DNA of 64,000 nt, from the NCBI GenBank assembly GCA_037501455.1, contig CM074858.1:46063001-46127000 (forward strand), written 5' to 3'. How positions within the stretch are numbered: position 1 is the first letter of the stretch; every line of letters starts with the position of its first letter. The DNA is from Lantana camara (lineage: Eukaryota; Streptophyta; Magnoliopsida; Lamiales; Verbenaceae). The notes under the pieces were generated by a model. It did no database searches and was not told the origin of the DNA. It saw only the letters and a list, made by a program, of their open reading frames with translations. Below are positions 11,474 through 25,022 of this stretch, piece after piece. Position numbers and translations under genes: made by a program.

Positions 11474-14400
11474 TGTAACACCCCAAACGGAGGATGCCAC
11501 ATCCCCCGCACTAAGACCCAGACCCGGTCATGAGATTGGAAGTCCATGCCCGAATCCGAATCATAGCGAACGGGAGACCAACTCACACACTAGGCTAGGC
11601 GGATCTAACTTGACAAACTCAGAGTGCGGAAGCAATTAAAACCAACATCAATAGATAGCGGAAGCATTTAAAACAAAACATGCAAAGCAGGTGACGGGTT
11701 CAACTAGCATAAATACCTAGTCCCGAATAAATTCATAATCCAACATAATAACCAGCATAAGTATCATCATAATATCTACTAACATCCAAATACTGGCTTA
11801 CTAACCCCACACGGGTTTAAGTCTAAGTAGAACATAAACTTAACTTTCAAGTGTGAAACATAAATACATAACATAAATAAAGTATGCGACAAATGCATCC
11901 TAATACCAACTAGACTGACAAGTGTGACTCAGGAGACTCATTTCCGCCTAGCTCAAGCCAAAAGGAAACCTGCAAACTAAAAGGTAAATGAGGTGTCAGT
12001 CAACTGACTGAGTGAGGGGGGCTAACGCACACCCACAATATATGTATACAGAGCACAGCACATATCAAAAGGGTGGACTCATGAACCGGGAATAGGTGTT
12101 GCATACCAAAGCATTTCAAAGTAAAACCCAAATATATATACATATATATACTTAGAAAACATTTTCATAAACTCTATTCCGATTCATGATTCCCATAACA
12201 TATCATACCATATGCTCGGCGAAGACGAGCTTCCAACCTCAACTCCTCATATCATAACAAAACATAAATAACATACCAACCTCAACTCCGGGTGATGGTA
12301 GGGTTGCGCGACCCTAGCCATCCATACAGTTGAGGGGAGTGCTGATGCTACTCAAACCCTCAGGACTCCGTTTCCCATCCAAACCTCCTGGTGGGTCCCG
12401 GTAGATCCTCTTCATACAGATGGAGACTACGCACAGGTATATCCCCGACGGTCCTAACCGTCTCGGGGGCTCCTTACCCGTAGCTCCTGGGCCCCATAAC
12501 AGAACAGAACATAACATATACCAACTTTCATGGCAATCTCGCTACATAAGCATAACATAACTTAACTTTCCGAAATAGCTTACATATGCCTTCATACTTA
12601 ATTTCCAAAACTGAAGTTGTATCATAAGGTCATAACCATATCATATCCAACACATATTTAATCGTATATATATTATATAATCGCATGCGGGGATTGAAAT
12701 CATCATATTGGGGTCATAGGTCGTTTAACTATACAAAATCCTAAACCTCACCTGAGAAACGACAAGATACGAGAACCGAGAAGACAGTGCACTTGATTGG
12801 GTTGTCTCCGCCCTGGAGATCACTGACGAAAAGGAAACACAAAGTACTCATGAGCCACGACACAGACATGAACCACATAGAGACGCACGGCAATGATTAT
12901 GACATATACACAAAAATTACAAAAATAATATGAAAGTGTTCATGTGCACAATTAGTGTCCCACGAAAGCATACATGCAAATCAAGTTTGGCATTTACACA
13001 TATATCACATACTTAAGCCTTATAATTCAAATTAATACACAATTATGGCAATATGTCTAAGAAATTATGAAATAAATAAGTTTTAATTGAGAACCAGTAT
13101 ATTCATAAACTGGGAGTGGCTTGCACGAAAGCTTAAAAACAAAAGAGGACCGAAGATATAACTTTAACATACTTAGGGAAATCAATACGATTAAATCCAA
13201 GTTTGAACCATTAAATCAATTAAGTCCGTTCGTAGAGTTTCATACTTCAGTTTCCAAAGGATCTACCCTCATTTACTTACAAATATGCTAACAAAATATC
13301 TAAATCTTTTCATGTAATAATTCACAAGTCAAATCTTGTAATGCCAACGACTTAATGAAGAAAAACGTATGGTATAATCATAACCAAAAGATGCTTACTA
13401 GGTTTATTGATTTTCTTAAGATTCATTAATCCTTAAGAATTAATGCCACGATTAAAATTTCACAATTACTTGTTTACATGTTAAATACATTAAGCATTCA
13501 GTAATAACAAATTATAGTATCATAAACTAGATTTAATTACATAAACCAAGATAGCTTTAGAGATCAAATTCTTCCACTAAAACATATAATGTACAAGCAT
13601 TTACACATCAGTTCCCAAATTCAGTAATCCATTATCTACTAAATAAATTACACAGGTTATTCAATTGAATTGGAAAATAAGATTACAATTCTAACTAAGT
13701 CCATCAGATCCCAATCAATTATAAAAATAATCATATGCAAAGCTTATCAACTTATAATTTACTATAATCGTACTCAAAGGCTCCAAATACACATCAGAAT
13801 TTCAATCACCCTACCTGCTAATTCATACAAACCAAATCCTTGTAATTCATTAACATCAATAACAACCAATCATAGTAATTAAATTTGTACAGGATATACT
13901 CAATCCACAAATAAGCTAAAAAGATGCATATTCTAGTAATTACAACACTAAGTAAAATATATACGAAATTAACTACAAAATTGAAATCAACTCTTGAAGA
14001 AATAGGGGTGGCCGGTAGTTTACCCCAAATTCGGAAAAAATTTGGGAAAACAGGTGGTGGTGGTGACCAGGTGCCGACATCAACCAGTGAGAGCTATTAA
14101 TTGGCTAAAGAGGTAACGCCGATGCTTGATACGGGAGTGGTGCGCTTGGAACGAGATAGAGTGGCTGTCAGAACGGTGGTGGACTGTGGTGGCGGAAATT
14201 TTGGGAATTTCCAGTTCTGCTAAGATCTGAGTGAAGAAAGTGGAAGAAGAAACGGGGTGGTTGTCGGATCTGAACCTGTCTACGGTGGTGGTTGGTGAGC
14301 TCGTCGTCCGCTGCTCTATCTCTAATGGAGGGCAAGAAGAGGGCGAAAGAAGGGTGGTGGTGATCTAAGATTCACCGACAGAAGTGGTGGTGCGCAGCTT

Positions 14401-15561
14401 TGCAGTAACGAAGGACTGGCCTCCTTCCTTGCGACTGGTGGCAAGCTGATGGCGGAGGTGGTGATGGTTGAGGGCTGAGTCGCGGCGACGCGATTGCCAG
14501 TGAGAGCGTCGGATTTGTAGCCAGACCACTGTGGCTGTTGGTACATGGCGGTGGAAGAGCTCGCTGGGCCGGCGGAACTTGGTGACAGGCCGAGGTTTCG
14601 CTGGCAGGAGGAGTGGTGGTCAGCGGCTTCTTGTCCCCTGAAATGGGAGAGAAAGTTTCGCCGGATGGGTGGAAGAAGGAGGCGGCGATGCGGCTGGCGG
14701 AGGTGAAGTTGCCTCGCTGCTGCCACTCCAGAGGGCGGGAGAAGAAGGTCTGTGGTGAAGGAGAAAGGCATGCGCAGCAGCTGAAGCTTGAAAAAGGAAA
14801 AGGATGAATAATGAAGAGCTAGGGTTTCGGGGTGTTAAAAGGGGTCCTCTACCGAAATTACAAGTTGGTCCTCCCAAAATCGATTTATGCAATTAAGCCC
14901 AACAATTTTGAGAAAGATTCGATTTAGTCCAATAAAAGTTTTGATAATTATAAAAGCACCCCTAGAATTAAAGATAAAGTTCAATTAAGCCCAAATTCGA
15001 AATTAATAAATTAGAAAGAGAGTCCCAAACGATTAGACAAAGTTCAATTAAGTCATATCATTAAAATACAAAATTCAATTAAGTCCCTCAAAGAATTCAA
15101 GTCATGCAAAAGAGTCCCAAACGATTAGACAAAGTTCAATTAAGTCCTATCATTAAAATACAAAATTCAATTAAGTCCCTCAAAGAATTCAAGTCATGCA
15201 AAAGAGTCCCAAAGTTCAAGTAAGGTTCAAATAGATCCAATTAAAGATTTTGTAATTGTAAAAGCATCTGCAAGGATTTAAAGTAGTATACAATTAAGTC
15301 AAAATTTGACTCTCATAATTAGAAAACGATCCCCAACGTCCGATAATTACAACTTAACCCACATAATTTAAATTAAAGAGCAATTAGGCACTAAATACAT
15401 ATTTCAATTAAGTGCACATATTTTCATAAGATTGCAACTGAGTCAATTAAACAATTAAGACATGAATAAAGTAATTCAAGCACAAGCAGAGTTTAAATAA
15501 ATAACAATCTAATCGCACGAAAACGATATCGTATCTTGCTCCGAAAATGCGGGGTGTTACA
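11474..15561 (-). mobile_element. LTR 2 of the tandem non-autonomous element (4088 bp)
   Basis: It has the same TGTAACACCCC and GGGGTGTTACA ends as LTR 1 and differs by scattered substitutions and a few short indels. The primer site is on its left and the polypurine tract on its right. It is shared by the two neighbouring units, as expected after unequal exchange between LTRs. The inverted arms GCTAGGCGG (11594-11602) and CCGCCTAGC (11944-11952) are intact. Confidence 0.95.
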
Positions 15562-15873
15562 ACCTTCCCCCCTTAAGAGAACCTGGTCCCCAGGTTCCAC
15601 TGCTGAGCTGGAAAAGCTTCGAGTGATAGTGTCTTAGCCCTTCTCGAGGAAAAGCTCCCGCTGTGAAGTTTGCTCTCATTGTCTTTACTGAACCTTTCTC
15701 CGATGTCTCGTTGTCATTGGAATCTGTTTGAGTACTGGACCGTTGCTTTCATCAAGTTGTTCGACCATTCCCATAAGATGAATAGTTGTCACTGCACTCA
15801 ACTTCGATAGCGTCGCAAACTCGTCACTTGCAGACCGTAGCTAGGACAACGCGTAACGCAACCGCAGCAAACA

Positions 15874-16306
15874 AGAGACAATCCCATCTCTCAGCACGTA
15901 AAGTGAGAGAGCCCCGTCCCTCGGCACACACAAGAGAGAGAACCCCGTCTCTCGCGCACATAATTGAGAGAACCCCGTCTCTCAAGCACACAATTGAGAG
16001 AGCCCCGTCTCTCAAGCACACAGTTGAGAGAGCCCCGTCTCTCAAACACATAATGAGAGAACCCCGTCTCTCAACCTAAGTCTGATAGATTTCCACATCT
16101 CCCAAACATTCTAGTTTGAGAAAATCCAGCATTTCTCAAACCCTTAGATTCAAGAGAATCCAGCATCTCCGAATATCTAAGTACAAGAGAATCCAACATC
16201 TCTCGTGCACAGAACTTAGAAAGAATCCAACATCTTTCTATCACATAAATAGAGAGAATCCTACATCTCTCTAACACGTAAAAAGAGGGAGCCTAAGGTC
16301 TCTCTT
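15874..16306 (-). repeat. hairpin array, second copy
   Basis: This is the equivalent of 9269-9700, with units such as TTGAGAGA/TCTCTCAA and TAGAAAGA/TCTTTCTA retained. Small differences from the first copy occur, for example GAGACA for GAGAGA in the first unit. Confidence 0.85.
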
Positions 16307-17603
16307 GCACATAAATCCATAGATCAACATTCATACATACGCAAATCGGAGTAACACTTGTTGAAAAGTATACTGTGCATGTTTGGCGTACCTTACACAA
16401 CTGATATCGGTATCCCTTGAGTATAGATTCAACGCTCATACCTCAACTCAAGGGGGATACCGCGATGGAATTCCCTGTAAAACAAGATTGCAGTATGTAT
16501 GTATGTTATATGCGAGGTTAGTGAGCAATCAAGGGAGTTTTTAAATCATACAGACATGCTTAATCCACATAAACACGTAATTTATCTTTGAGCTATGCTG
16601 GACGATCATGATTTTAAGCATTTCCCAAGGTAAGTCATGGCACACGATTCTGAAACGTGAATAAGATCGTGAATCTTTTTGTGTGAAGAGGTAACCCAGC
16701 AAGCATGCTTATAATCCAACCCTTTACCAGACCGTAGCCCTTGTTCAACCAGAATCATCTTCGGTTCCCACCAAGAATCCTAATTCATGTGTGAAACATT
16801 AACCTGTTCATCATCGAGAAATTGCCCATAAATCGGTCGTCAATCAGAAATATTTTGGCATCCATGTGATCTATTCCCACCTCAACAGTGTCTTCCATCT
16901 CATCTTGAAGAAAGAACCAATCCTGTCTCGTCATTTGTTAACTCTAAACGGCACCAAAACCTTCAACATTCACCGAGGGTTTGTAGCCCATTGTTTAAGT
17001 AACATGGTTACTTATCCCCATCCCTTGAAGTTGATCGGATCTTATTTAATCGGATTCTTCTACATTAACTCGTTTCCATCAACAAGGTGGCCGCTTCCAA
17101 ATGAACAAATTCTCAAGGTGAAAATTCGTCAAACTCCATCTTTCAATTGACTTTAAGATAGCAGGTCAGTATAGCAAATCTCATTCCTTCAACTCTGAAC
17201 TTTTTCATGACCATTGATCTTGGTAAAGAATCCTTTCATCTTCGAATTATGGTATGTTTTCATTATAGTGCCAATAGATAGTGTTGACGGAGGGATACCT
17301 CAGTGTTGACTCATAGGGTACCCTGAAATTCAAACACTCAATTTGATGCATGCGGGTTAAAGATGCAAATGAAACAATATACGTATATCACGTAAATGTA
17401 ACAATTTGTTGCAATTTATAAAGCACATAAAATAAGATGTTGCATAATCAAAGTCATAATGTGCATACGATCATATAATCACGAAACAATTCATGCCGAA
17501 GGGTCAAAATATCAAGTCAAACAAATGCAATGCGCAGTTATTCCTATACCGTACGACGTAGACAGACTCAACACGACTCAAGAGCTCGGTTTTGCAACCT
17601 AGA

Positions 17604-17615
17604 GCTCTGATACCA
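17604..17615 (-). other. primer binding site, initiator tRNA-Met type (copy 3)
   Basis: Same - strand TGGTATCAGAGC, 8 bases from the LTR start at 17624. Confidence 0.9.
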
Positions 17616-17623
17616 CTTAAGGA

Positions 17624-20600
17624 TGTAACACCCCAAACGGAGGATGCCACATCCCCCGCACTAAGACCCAGACCCGGTCATGAGATTGGAAGTCCATGCC
17701 CGAATCCGAATCATAGCGAACGGGAGACCAACTCACACACTAGGCTAGGCGGATCTAACTTGACAAACTCAGAGTGCGGAAGCAATTAAAACTAACATCA
17801 ATAGATAGCGGAAGTATTTAAAACAAAACATGCAAAGCAGGTGACGGGTTCAACTAGCATAAATACCTAGTCCCGAATAAATTCATAATCCAACATAATA
17901 ACCAGCATAAGTATCATCATAATATCTACTAAAATCCAAATACTGGCTTACTAACCCCACACGGGTTTAACTCTAAGTAGAACATAAACATAACTTTCAA
18001 GTGTGAAACATAAATACATAACATAAATAAAGTATGCGACAAATGCATCCTAATACCAACTAGACTGACAAGTGTGACTCAGGAGACTCATTTCCGCCTA
18101 GCTCAAGCCAAAAGGAAACCTGCAAACTAAAAGGTAAATGAGGTGTCAGTCAACTGACTGAGTGAGGGGGGCTAACGCACACCCACAATATATGTATACA
18201 GAGCACAGCACATATCAAAAGGGTGGACACATGAACCGGGAATAGGTGTTGCATACCAAAGCATTTCAAAGTAAAACCCAAATATATATACATATATATA
18301 CTTAGAAAACATTTTCATAAACTCTATTCCGATTCATGATTCCCATAACATATCATACCATATGCTCGGCGAGTACGAGCTTCCAACCTCAACTCCTCAT
18401 ATCATAACAAAACATAAATAACATACCAACCTCAACTCCGGGTGATGGTAGGGTTGCGCGACCCTAGCCATCCATACAGTTGAGGGGAGTGCTGATGCTA
18501 CTCAAACCCTCAGGACTCCGTTTCCCATCCAAACCTCCTGGTGGGTCCCGGTAGATCCTCTTCATACAGATGGAGACTACGCACAGGTATATCCCCAACG
18601 GTCCTAACCGTCCCGGGGGCTCCTTACCTGTAGCTCCTGGGCCCCATAACAGAACATAACATAACATATACCAACTTTCATGGCAATCTCGCTACATAAG
18701 CATAACATAACTTAACTTTCCGAAATAGCTTACATATGCCTTCATACTTAATTTCCAAAACTGAAGTTGTATCATAAGGTCATAACCATATCATATCCAA
18801 CACATATTTAATCGTATATATATTATATAATCGCATGCGGGGATTGAAATCATCATATTGGGGTCATAGGTCGTTTAACTATACAAAATCCTAAACCTCA
18901 CCTGAGAAACGACAAGATACGAGAACCGAGAAGATAGTGCACTTGATTGGGTTGTCTCCGCCCTGGAGATCACTGACGAAAAGGAAACACAAAGTACTCA
19001 TGAGCCACGACACAGACATGAACCACATAGAGACGCACGGCAATGATTATGACATATACACAAAAATTACAAAAATAATATGAAAGTGTTCATGTGCCCA
19101 ATTAGTGTCCCACGAAAGCATACATGCAAATCAAGTTTGGCATTTACACATATATCACATACTTAAGCCTTATAATTCAAATTAATACACAAGTATGGCA
19201 ATATGTCTGAGAAATTATGAAATAAATAAGTTTTAATTGAGAACCAGTATATTCATAAACTGGGAGTGGCTTGCACGAAAGCTCAAAAACAAAAGAGGAC
19301 CGAACATATAACTTGAACATACTTAGGGAAATCAATACGATTAAATCCAAGTTTGAACCCTTAAATCAATTAAGTCCGTCCGTAGAGTTTCATACTTCAG
19401 TTTCCAAAGGATCCCTTACCCTCATTTACTTACAAATATGCTAACAAAATATCTAAATCTTTTCATGTAATAATTCACAAATCAAATCTTGTAATGCCAA
19501 CGACTTAATGAAGAAAAACGTATGGTATAATCATAACCAAAAGATGCTTACTAGGTATATTGATTTTCTTAAGATTCATTAATCCTTAAGAATTAATGCC
19601 ACGATTAAAATTTCACAATTACTTGTTTACATGTTAAATACATTAAGCATTCAGTAATAACAAATTATAGTATCATAAACTAGATTTAATTACATAAACC
19701 AAGATAGCTTTAGAGATCAAATTCTTCCACTAAAACATATAATGTACAAGCATTTACACATCAGTTCCCAAATTCAGTAATCCATTATCTACTAAATAAA
19801 CTACACAGGTTATTCAATTGAATTGGAAAATAAGATTACAATTCTAACTAAGTCCATCAGATCCCAATCAATTATAAAAATAATCATATGCAAAGCTTAT
19901 CAACTTATAATTTACTATAATCGTACTCAAAGGCTCCAAATACACATCAGAATTTCAATCACCGTACCTGCTAATTCATACAAACCAAATCCTTGTAATT
20001 CATTAACATCAATAACAACCAATCATAGCAATTAAATTTGTACAGGATACTCAATCCACAAATAAGCTAAAAAGATGCATATTCCAGTAATTACAACACT
20101 AAGTAAAATATATACGTTATTAACTACAAAATTGAAATCAACTCTTGAAGAAACAGGGGTGGCCGGTAGTTTACCCCAAATTCGGAAAAAAAATGGGAAA
20201 GCAGGTGGTGGTGGTGACCAGGTGCCGACGTCAACCAGTGAGAGCTATTAATTGGCTAAAGAGGTAACGCCGATGCTTGATACGGGAGTGGTGCACCTGG
20301 AACGAGATAGAGTGGTTGTCAGAACGGTGGTGGACTGTGGTGGCGGAAATTTGGGGAATTTCCAGTTCTGCTAAGATCTGGGTGAAGAAAGTGGAAGAAG
20401 AAATGGGGTGGTTGTCGGATCTCAACCTGTCTACGGTGGTGGTTGGTGAGCTCGTCGTCCGCTGCTCTATCTCTGATGGAGGGCAAGAAGAGGGCGAAAG
20501 AAGGGTAGTGGCGATCCAAGATTCACCGGCAGAAGTGGTGGTGCGCAGCTTTGCAGTAGCGAAGGACTGGCCTCCTTCCTTGCGACTGGCGGCAAGCTGA

Positions 20601-21712
20601 TGGCGGAGGTGGTGATGGTTGAGGGCTGAGTCGCGGCGGCGCGATTGCCAGTGAGAGCGTCGGATTTGTAGCCAGACCGCTGTGGTTGTTGGTACATGGC
20701 GGTGGAAGAGCTCGTTGGGGCGGCGGAACTTGGTGATAGGCCGAGGTTTCGCTGTCAGGAGGAGTGGTGGTCAGCGGCTTCTTGTCCCCTGAAATGGGAG
20801 AGAAAGTTTCGTCGGATGGGTGGAAGAAGGAGGCGGCGATGCGGCTGGCGGAGGTGCAGTTGCCTCGCTGCTGCCACTCCGGAAGGCGGGAGAAGAAGGT
20901 CTGTGGTGAAGGAGAAAGGCATGCGCAGCAGCTGAAGCTTGAAAAAGGAAAAGGATGAATAATGAAGAGCTAGGTTTTCGGGGTGTTAAAAGGGGTCCTA
21001 TACCGAAATTACAAGTTGGTCCTCCCAAAATCGATTTATGCAATTAAGCCCAAGAATTTTGAGAAAGATTCGATTTAGTCCAATAAAAGTTTTGATAATT
21101 ATAAAAGCACCCCTGGAATTAAAGATAAAGTTCAATTAAGCCCACTTTCGAAATTAATAAATTAGAAAGAGAGTCCCAAACGATTAGACAAAGTTCAATT
21201 AAGTCCTATCATTAAAATACAAAATTCAATGAAGTCCCTCAAAGAATTCAAGTCATGCAAAAGAGTCCCAAACGATTAGAAAAAGTTCAATTAAGTCCTA
21301 TTATTAAAATACAAAATTCAATTAAGTCCCTCAAAGAAATCAAGTCATGCAGAAGAGTCCCAAAGTTCAAGTAAGGTTCAAATAGATCCAATTAAAGATT
21401 TTGTAATTGTAAAAGCATCTGCAAGGATTTAAAGTAGTATACAATTAAGTCAAAATTTGACTCTCATAATTAGAAAACGATCCCCAACGTCCGATAATTA
21501 CAACTTAACCCACATAATTTAAATTAAAGAGCAATTAGGCACTAAATACATATTTCAATTAAGTCCACATATTTTCATAAGATTGCAACTGAGTCAATTA
21601 AACAATTAAGACATGAATAAAGTAATTCAAGCACAAGCAGAGTTTAAATAAATAAAAATCTAATCGCACGAAAACGATATCGTATCTTGCTCCGAAAATG
21701 CGGGGTGTTACA
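17624..21712 (-). mobile_element. LTR 3 of the tandem non-autonomous element (4089 bp)
   Basis: This is the rightmost LTR of the chain, so on the - strand it is the 5' LTR of the whole array. It ends GGGGTGTTACA at 21712 and is followed directly by a fragment of a different - strand LTR. The first flanking bases, AATTC at 21713-21717, would be one copy of the target duplication; the other lies outside the window. Confidence 0.95.
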
Positions 21713-22350
21713 AATTCAATACAATAGTATAAAACGGGTTCAACTAAAATCCTAGAAACCTGTCCCGAGTTCAATTTCCTTCAATAAATAAATCGAGAGA
21801 TAACTCAATTCAATAAGTAAATACAATATGCAGTGAGTGTACAAGTGCAGGACTCGTACAAAGACAAATGACTCATTCCCGCCTAGCAACCACCTGCAAA
21901 GGACCTGGACGAAAAGGGAAAAGAGGGATCAGTCTCTAGAAGACTGAGTGAGCAGGAGGTATACATATATATAGAAACATGCACAAGAAAATTGTAAATC
22001 CCGAGCAACGTTTTAGTTAAAGTAGTTCCTGTGAGGGCAAGAAATCACTTAGGCTATGCTCGGACTTTACAACTATCAATTTAGACACTTAGTTACAATT
22101 GGCTATCAGTGGCTCAGTGAGTGAGCATGCACAATCTCAAACCAATCTCCGACCGTGTACAACAATAGGTTTCAATGTTTAAAGGTGATCATGCAATTCA
22201 ATCGTTACTATACAATGCAATAGTGTAATAGAGTTCACACTCAGTACAGTCAATCAGTGCAATCAATCACGATAATAATCCCTGGGTAACCCATGGTGCC
22301 GGATTCCCCTAAGATCTCCTTCTCCCTCCATGATGGTTCGGGTAGCTAGC
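21713..22350 (-). mobile_element. Tekay-like LTR fragment, first part
   Basis: Read on the - strand this resembles the terminal third of the + LTR at 1-3496: GGGACAGGT with GTTGAACCCG, GCTAGGCGGGA and the hairpin TCAGTCT/AGACTGA (21929-21947). Its left end was cut by insertion of the tandem array and its right end by the solo LTR starting at 22351. It resumes at 26320. Confidence 0.75.
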
Positions 22351-23257
22351 TGTAACAGCCCGTATCAGGACCTAGCTGGAAACAGAAAATCAAAGAGGAC
22401 AAGAATGTGTTTATATACCTTGGTTCACCTTTACAAATGTTTATGTATTGCATTCTTATGTGATCATTGTGCATTCATTAGTCGTATTGTGTTTTAAGGG
22501 GGATTTCCTTACCACGAACCAAATTTAGTATTCATTTCCCGAGCCTACCTTGTCCTAGCATCTCATTGGAACCCTAGAGGTTCATAACTCATGTTTCCCA
22601 GTCATATGAACATATTTTCCAAGCTTCGAAATCCTTTCTTGATCATTAGGGGTATTTTGGGAAATTTTGTCAAAAGTATTATTCATTTTCCGAACCAGCA
22701 CTACGCTATTTTATTCGAGAGACGGCAAAGAACCTATACCCACTTTCTTAGAATTTTTCAACTCTCTTTTCATTGCTTTGAGGTTTCGTTTATGTGTCCA
22801 GAGCAATTTAAGAATTTATTTTCAAATAAAAATTTCCGTCGGTAGGATATATTTCCTTCGATAGGATGATTTAACCCTTCAGATCATCACCATAACGTTC
22901 CTCGATTTTTCCTACACTTTTGGAAAGGTTTTTGGACCTTCAAATCATACTCTAAGTATTTATTTCAAAATTAAATTAATTTTCGAAATTCAAGAAAATC
23001 CTATCTTCCAAAGCTTATAACTTTTAAACCGTACGTCCGATTTCGACCCGTGAGTAACCGTTTCGAAGCTAATTTTATTTCCTAGCTCTTGGGAACTTTT
23101 CCAAATTCAAAAATATGCAGGGGAACGGTGAAATTACCAGAATACCCCTGCTGTGACAATTATGTAAAGAAGGAAACCTATTTTTGAAAATTTCATAAAA
23201 TACCCCACCTTAAGTCCCTAAAATAAATATTATTTGCACTCTAGTCCTTCCCAACAA

Positions 23258-23266
23258 CTATAAATA
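23258..23266 (+). promoter_or_regulatory. TATA box of the solo LTR
   Basis: CTATAAATA lies about 0.9 kb into the LTR, followed by a pyrimidine-rich stretch (23280-23330) where plant transcripts often begin. U3 would then be about 0.93 kb and R plus U5 about 3 kb. The start site itself is inferred. Confidence 0.65.
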
Positions 23267-23808
23267 AGTGTGTTGGGGTCTCATTCTCTCCCCACACCAG
23301 CCATAATCACACGCCTCTCTCTCTCTAGAATAAGGTTAGTTTTCTTATTTTTTTTATGTTTTAATTAGTTCAATTTATGTTTTATTTTATGTTTTAATTT
23401 ATTTATTAATTATGCTAGGTTTATGATTTAATTTATGTTTTATTTTATGCATGAATTGTGTGATTTAATTTATGTTTTAAATATTCATGAATTTATGAAT
23501 TATGCTTCCTATAGTATAGTTTATTATGAAATGTGTTACATAATTTAATTTTGTGATAAATTAATTATGTGACAATTATTCTAGCATATTATGTTACATT
23601 TTAATTATTTTATGATCATACTTAGGTAATTTAATTTATTACATGATTTAATTTAATGTTACATGTTATTTAATGTTATCTAATTAAAGTATAACTTATA
23701 GTTTAACATGTTACATGTTTAATTAATTGTTACATATTTATACTTGACCAATTGATATATGTTATGGTATACATGTGTAATATACGTATACGTAATTGAT
23801 TTCAATAT

Positions 23809-24044
23809 GTATAAATACATGTATACTCTCGTATAAATACTAAGTGTATTTTCTAAATAAATACGTATGTACTTTTGTATAGATATCGTATGTATTCTAG
23901 TATAAGCACTGCCTGTATTCTTGTATAAATACTGTATGTGCCATGTATAAATACTGTAGAAATACGGTAGGTCTCCCCGTATAAATACCGTATACATACA
24001 GTATAAATACACGTATACATACAGTATAAGTACCGTATACATAC
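23809..24044 (+). repeat. array of ten GTAT-NN-ATAC decamers, partly 11-bp phased
   Basis: Near-palindromic decamers begin at 23809, 23831, 23923, 23945, 23979, 23990, 24001, 24013, 24024 and 24035. The last six are 11, 11, 12, 11 and 11 bases apart, about one helical turn. It lies downstream of the TATA box. The tyrosine-rich frames translated from it are a by-product of the repeat. Confidence 0.8.
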
Positions 24045-24049
24045 TTTAT

Positions 24050-24730
24050 ATATACCGCGTACTTGAATAGTGACATTTGACCATTGACCTTTGACTTTGA
24101 CTTTGACCATTGACTTTGACCTTGACCAAGAATTTTGACTTTTAACCTAAATGATCGTTTCAAAGAGACGAATTCAACGGTCAAAGCCTTTTTCGAAAAT
24201 TCTCAAAAACAGGGGATCAAAGTAGGTTTCAAAGTTCATATTCCTTTCCTAAATGAGATTGTTTTAAGACCCTAAGAATATTTATCCTTGAGTTCTTGAC
24301 ACGAGCTTTCAACTGAGACAAATCGTTTACTTGAATCCTTTCTTCGAAAAGATTATTCCTTGTTTAAGTGTTCCACATTCTTGTTGATCTTATACCGTAT
24401 ACTTGAATAGTGACCTTTGACTATTGCCCCTTGATCGTTGACTTTGACCTTGACCAAGAATTTTGACTTTTAACCTAAATGATCGTTTTGAAGAGACGAA
24501 TTCAACGGTCGAAGCCTTTTTTGAAAATTCTCAAAAGCAGGGGATCAAAGTAGGTTTCAAAGTTCACATTCCTTTTCTAATTAGGGTTGCTCCTTAAGTT
24601 CTTGGCACGAGCTTTCTATTGAGACTAATCGTTTACTCGAATCCTTTGTTCGAAAAAGAGTATTCCTTGTTCAAGCTTTTTGCTCTCTTGCCAATCTTAT
24701 GTTCCATTCTTAGTTAAATGATTCTTCTGC
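24050..24730 (+). repeat. tandem duplication of about 340 bp carrying W-box cores
   Basis: The segment from about 24050 to 24390 is repeated with divergence from about 24390 to 24730. Shared blocks include ACTTGAATAGTGAC, AACCTAAATGATCGTTT and GGGGATCAAAGTAGG. Both copies start with TTGAC repeats, but the first has more of them. Confidence 0.8.
24077..24139 (+). promoter_or_regulatory. cluster of nine W-box cores (TTGAC)
   Basis: TTGAC occurs at 24077, 24084, 24091, 24097, 24103, 24110, 24116, 24122 and 24135, all on the + strand and mostly 6 or 7 bases apart. TTGAC(C/T) is the known core bound by WRKY factors in plant defence and wound responses. A weaker cluster is at 24417-24465. Binding is inferred from the core only. 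Confidence 0.6.
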
Positions 24731-25022
24731 ATTAAATGGTATTACTCTCCTATGTACTGCATTGCATGAATCCAATTATGTCTTCATGCTTTGATGATTA
24801 TTGAATAATTATCATGAAATCTCGCTACATGATGTGATGTGCTTTAATAATGTTTTGTCCTGTACATGTGATATCCTTATGAGCTATTGAATGACTTGAG
24901 GTCGTTCCTACTTGTTTATGTGACTTTATGGTTTGTCGATAGAAACTTAATCATTCACCAATCACAGGTGAAGTCCGGATTTACTGTGGCTCTGGTATTA
25001 TTGCATAATACCGTTTCTGTAG

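Larger units (their letters stand above)
15562..17623 (-). mobile_element. internal region B of the tandem element (2.06 kb, 456-bp deletion)
   Basis: It matches internal region A except that the bases equivalent to 9975-10430 are missing. The breakpoint (near 16580) joins GTAA to TTTATC with two bases of microhomology. The polypurine tract (15563-15574), adjoining hairpin (15579-15597), hairpin array and long hairpin are kept. The deletion removes only unassigned sequence, so the retained elements are the candidates for required signals. No coding sequence. Confidence 0.9.

Noticed and set aside
23719..24184. Three overlapping tyrosine- and isoleucine-rich frames on the - strand
   Set aside because: They arise from the GTATAAATAC repeats. 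Overlapping frames are all open because of the repeat composition.
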